Shown here in pieces: positions 7,987 to 10,004 of a DNA stretch of 10,004 bases. The notes below the pieces were generated by a model. The model was not told the DNA's origin. It saw only the letters and a list, made by a program, of their open reading frames with translations, and searched no databases. The translations under genes were made by a program, and so were the position numbers. The DNA is from Pigoraptor vietnamica (lineage: Eukaryota > Opisthokonta > Filasterea). Every line of letters starts with the position of its first letter. Within the stretch, counting starts at the first letter, position 1. Location: NCBI GenBank assembly GCA_943704525.1, contig CALSCQ010002346.1, positions 1 to 10,004 of the forward strand, given 5' to 3'.

Positions 7987-9828
7987 GCACGCACGCACAC
8001 ACACACACCCACACACGCAGACTGCGACGTCAACGACAGGCGACGAGCGCAACAGGCACCCACCAGACGGACTTGAGGATGCCAATCTCGGCGGTGATGT
8101 CCGTAAGCACCTTCTTCCGGAGCATAAAACGCCGCTTGAGAATAATCTTCACCGCAAAGTGCTCCCCCGTCGCCTTCTCCACGCACTCCCTCACTACGCC
8201 AAACTGTCCGGACCCGAGGAACACGTCCGTGTTCTGGTACAGCGACTCAAACGCGGCGTCCCCGTCCTCGTTGTCGCTGCTGTTGTTGCTGCCGGTCCCG
8301 CTCGAGCGCGACACGGACAGCAAACAATCCTCCAACGGCACGTCGTCTCCAAACGGGCGCGCGGCCACTTGCACGGGCACGCCATTGTTATCCATGAGCC
8401 GGAACGTCACCGACGCGCCCCGCTTTCGCCCTCCCTCCTGCGGCTTGTGGCCCGCATCGCCCGCGCTCTTCTGGCCTGTTTCACCGGCGCTCGTCTCATC
8501 CTTGAAGGAGGGCGCGCGCACGCGGCCGTCGTCGGTGCTGATGCGCACCTCGGGCGCAGGCCCGGAGTCCCCTCGGCGCCTCCGCGGAACGCTTGCCTGC
8601 CGTCGCACCCCGTGCAACTTTGGGACGTCGTCATCCTCGTCTGCCCGCGCGTCATTGCGCGTCGAGGGCGGGGCATTCGCTGTGCGTGTGCCGCCCACAG
8701 AGTAGCTGCTGTCCGTACTCGTGACGCTTCCCAGGCTCGTGATCGACGTCTCAGACGTGATCGACGTGACCGAATTTCGCTTGCTCGAGGCACACGCCGC
8801 GACGTACTTGTGGCATCGCTTGTGCGTGACGAGGTGGCAGACGCGGCAGCGATATCCCTGCTTCGCGAAGCCCCAGAGCAAGCCCGTGCAGTGGTCGCAG
8901 GACGTCGGGCGCCGGAAGAAAGTCGCCTTGAATTCGTGGCCGTGTATCTGTGTGCGGACGAGCTGTCAGGACGAGCTTTGTGTGCGCAAGCGACAGCGAA
9001 GTCCTTTTCGCTAACGGGGACCGTGGAACGCACGCGACTTTGAACACACGCGCGCATGTGGACACCAAGGCGACCCACCAAGTGAATCTTGCCCTCGGGC
9101 GTCTGCAACACTGTGTTTTCCTGCGCGTCACCGCTCGTTCCAGATGACGCGACGCTGTCGTCATCCTCGTGGAGGGGCATCGGGGCGGGTGCGGTAGCGA
9201 GGATTCGACCGGCGCGCGCCTTGACAAAGACGAGCTGTGGGGCGCTGTCAATCGTCATGCTGACGCGCTTGACGGCCGAGCACACCTCCTGCATGTGCGG
9301 CGCACACTCGGCGTGCACGCTGCAGTTGCACTCTGAAGAGGAAACAAAAAAGCAACACACACACACATACACACACAAGATGTTAGTGAACCATAGGCAC
9401 CGGTGGTCATTCGCAATCTGCTCCACGCACCCGTGCATTTCCGTCCCGCGGCAACGGCGCCCCACATGAATCGCTTGCACAGGTCGCACACCGTCGGAAC
9501 GGCAAAGCGGTGAGACACAAAGTTGTGTGGGACGCCAATGGATCGCGCGCGAGGGCGTATGGGCATCCGTGTTCGGTCGTGCCTTGAGAAGCCGCCCTCG
9601 TCCGGCGAGCGACTCAGCATCTTGTCGACGGTACCGTCCGTTGGAGAGCGACTGAGGGACGGCGAGTCCACGCCTGCGCAACGGTGCCCCCATAGTGTGA
9701 GCGCACGCCGGCACTCGCACGGTGAATTTTTTTAAAAAATGGAGAAGAAAAGGACGCATGCACTTGCACTCACCGCCCAGTCGCGCAATGGGGACGGCGA
9801 CGGAGCCCCCGTTCGCTGCGAACGCCAT
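6290..9828 (-). CDS. Protein kinase D-like kinase: C1-C1-CAMK-type kinase, no PH domain
   Basis: Exons in transcript order: 9828-9774, 9673-9431, 9332-9079, 8947-8064, 7642-7435, 7326-7179, 7035-6951, 6835-6738, 6563-6478 and 6403-6290 (TAA). The product is 724 aa. C1a spans H68 to C117 and C1b H188 to C236, both with complete zinc-ligand spacing. A 70-residue linker separates them, as in PKD rather than PKC. A Ser-rich, charged, apparently disordered stretch (237-416) follows where PKD carries its PH domain. The kinase domain is about 424-686: GSGQFGVV (429-436), Lys451, Glu471, HRDLKPDN (544-551), DFG (574-576) and APE (598-600). The activation loop GERSFMSSV keeps both serines (585, 589) at the PKD phospho-sites. 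All catalytic residues are present, so it should be active. Family knowledge suggests recruitment to membranes by diacylglycerol and Ser/Thr phosphorylation. The metazoan N-terminal dimerisation domain is not visible. Another C1-bearing CAMK-group kinase is the main alternative. Confidence 0.9.
7327..7434 (-). other. Stop-free, 3n-length intron splitting the kinase catalytic loop
   Basis: This intron interrupts the gene exactly between HRDLK and PDN. The donor is GTTGGG and the acceptor TCCGCAG. It is 108 nt long, a multiple of three, and phase 0. Its translation has no stop codon, so retention would insert 36 residues into the catalytic loop without a frameshift. It is also the only intron in the window with a GTT donor. 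Confidence 0.85.
7824..8019. repeat. Compound (CGCA)n/(CA)n/(CG)n array in kinase intron 4
   Basis: A CGCA block (7824-7859) is followed after one broken step by alternating CA, CGCA, a CG core (7932-7942), a long CA block and CGCA again. From 7861 to 8008 purine and pyrimidine alternate without interruption for 148 bp. The tail to 8019 is imperfect. The array accounts for nearly half of the 421-nt intron 7643-8063. On the transcribed sense strand it reads as GU/GUGC repeats. Confidence 0.95.
8739..8767. repeat. Short in-frame direct repeat in the kinase Ser-rich linker
   Basis: The 11-mer gtgatcgacgt occurs at 8739-8749 and again at 8757-8767, an 18-bp period or six codons. It encodes repeated TSIT units in the Ser/Thr-rich stretch after C1b. 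This is consistent with local slippage expanding a disordered region. Confidence 0.7.
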
Positions 9829-10004
9829 GAAGCGTCAGTGACACTCTGCCACGCAACACAGAGGGGGAAAAAGAACGACAGCCGTCACGTCAAACTATTC
9901 GCTACAACAGCTCTCAAACGGACACACACACATCTTTCTGGCCACACGACAATTTAATGACTCGCAGCTCAACAACAACGCAATCCTTGCGTTCCAACCC
10001 CCCC
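9829..10004 (-). promoter_or_regulatory. 5' flank of the kinase gene with a 7-bp inverted repeat
   Basis: This is the upstream region of the minus-strand kinase start (context cttcATGGcg), cut by the window edge. No TATA box is visible. A perfect inverted repeat with 7-bp arms (aacgcaa, 3-bp spacer, ttgcgtt) lies at 9977-9993, about 150-165 bp from the ATG. The window ends in a C run from 9998. Promoter status is inferred from position only. Confidence 0.4.
9977..9993. repeat. Inverted repeat AACGCAA-TCC-TTGCGTT
   Basis: The arms match perfectly over 7 bp with a 3-bp spacer. The location upstream of the kinase gene would suit a site for a dimeric DNA-binding protein, or a small hairpin in a 5' UTR. 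The function is unknown. Confidence 0.7.

Noticed and set aside
7824-8019. CRISPR-like or satellite array
   Set aside because: The array is simple di- and tetranucleotide repeat with no spacers, and it lies inside a spliced intron of a eukaryotic gene.
7024-8085. A 353-residue frame with a Val-Cys repeat N-terminus
   Set aside because: The Val-Cys run is the translated CA/TG microsatellite in intron 4. Only the downstream parts match kinase exons.
8407-9828. A 473-residue open frame on the minus strand at the kinase gene
   Set aside because: Only its first 18 residues are genuine (exon 1). The rest reads through introns and out-of-frame exons, while the spliced frame gives two intact C1 domains.

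Overview
This is a stretch of nuclear DNA from an intron-rich, fairly GC-rich eukaryote, most likely a unicellular protist. All 25 introns I could place are GT-AG. They run from 74 to 421 nt, and there is about one gene per 3 kb. One gene is an ortholog of the centrosomal protein LRRC45, so the organism probably builds centrioles or basal bodies. Another gene resembles protein kinase D. Together these argue against land plants and higher fungi and suggest a flagellated protist, for example a choanoflagellate-like or other unicellular lineage. I cannot name the species from sequence alone.

Layout. Positions 1-110 are a pure (CT)55 tract. It ends in a good 3' splice site (cag at 120-122), so 123-174 may be the last exon of a plus-strand gene lying mostly outside the window. 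Gene 1 (minus, 2255 to 369, 7 exons, 333 aa) is a seven-helix PQ-loop membrane protein of the cystinosin/SLC66 clan with a lysosome-type tail signal. Gene 2 (plus, 2710 to 6044, 11 exons, 686 aa) is a full-length LRRC45: six leucine-rich repeats, a long coiled coil and the conserved C-terminal block. Gene 3 (minus, 9828 to 6290, 10 exons, 724 aa) is a kinase with two C1 domains and a PKD-like catalytic domain, but no visible PH domain. Genes 1 and 2 are divergent across a 454-bp shared promoter region. Genes 2 and 3 converge on a 245-bp 3' region.

Exon phases were checked at every junction. Each joined reading frame closes exactly and crosses the conserved motifs without a break, so the gene models are well supported although no transcript data were available.

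Non-coding structure: a (TG)22 array in LRRC45 intron 5; about 185 bp of nearly unbroken purine-pyrimidine alternation in kinase intron 4; a decayed tandem repeat of roughly 130 bp in PQ-loop intron 2; and a 7-bp-arm inverted repeat upstream of the kinase gene. I see no operon-like functional link between the three genes and no mobile element, CRISPR array or RNA gene. The most interesting points are the PH-less PKD-like kinase, a stop-free 108-nt intron that splits its catalytic loop, and the cystinosin-like YDQL tail signal.
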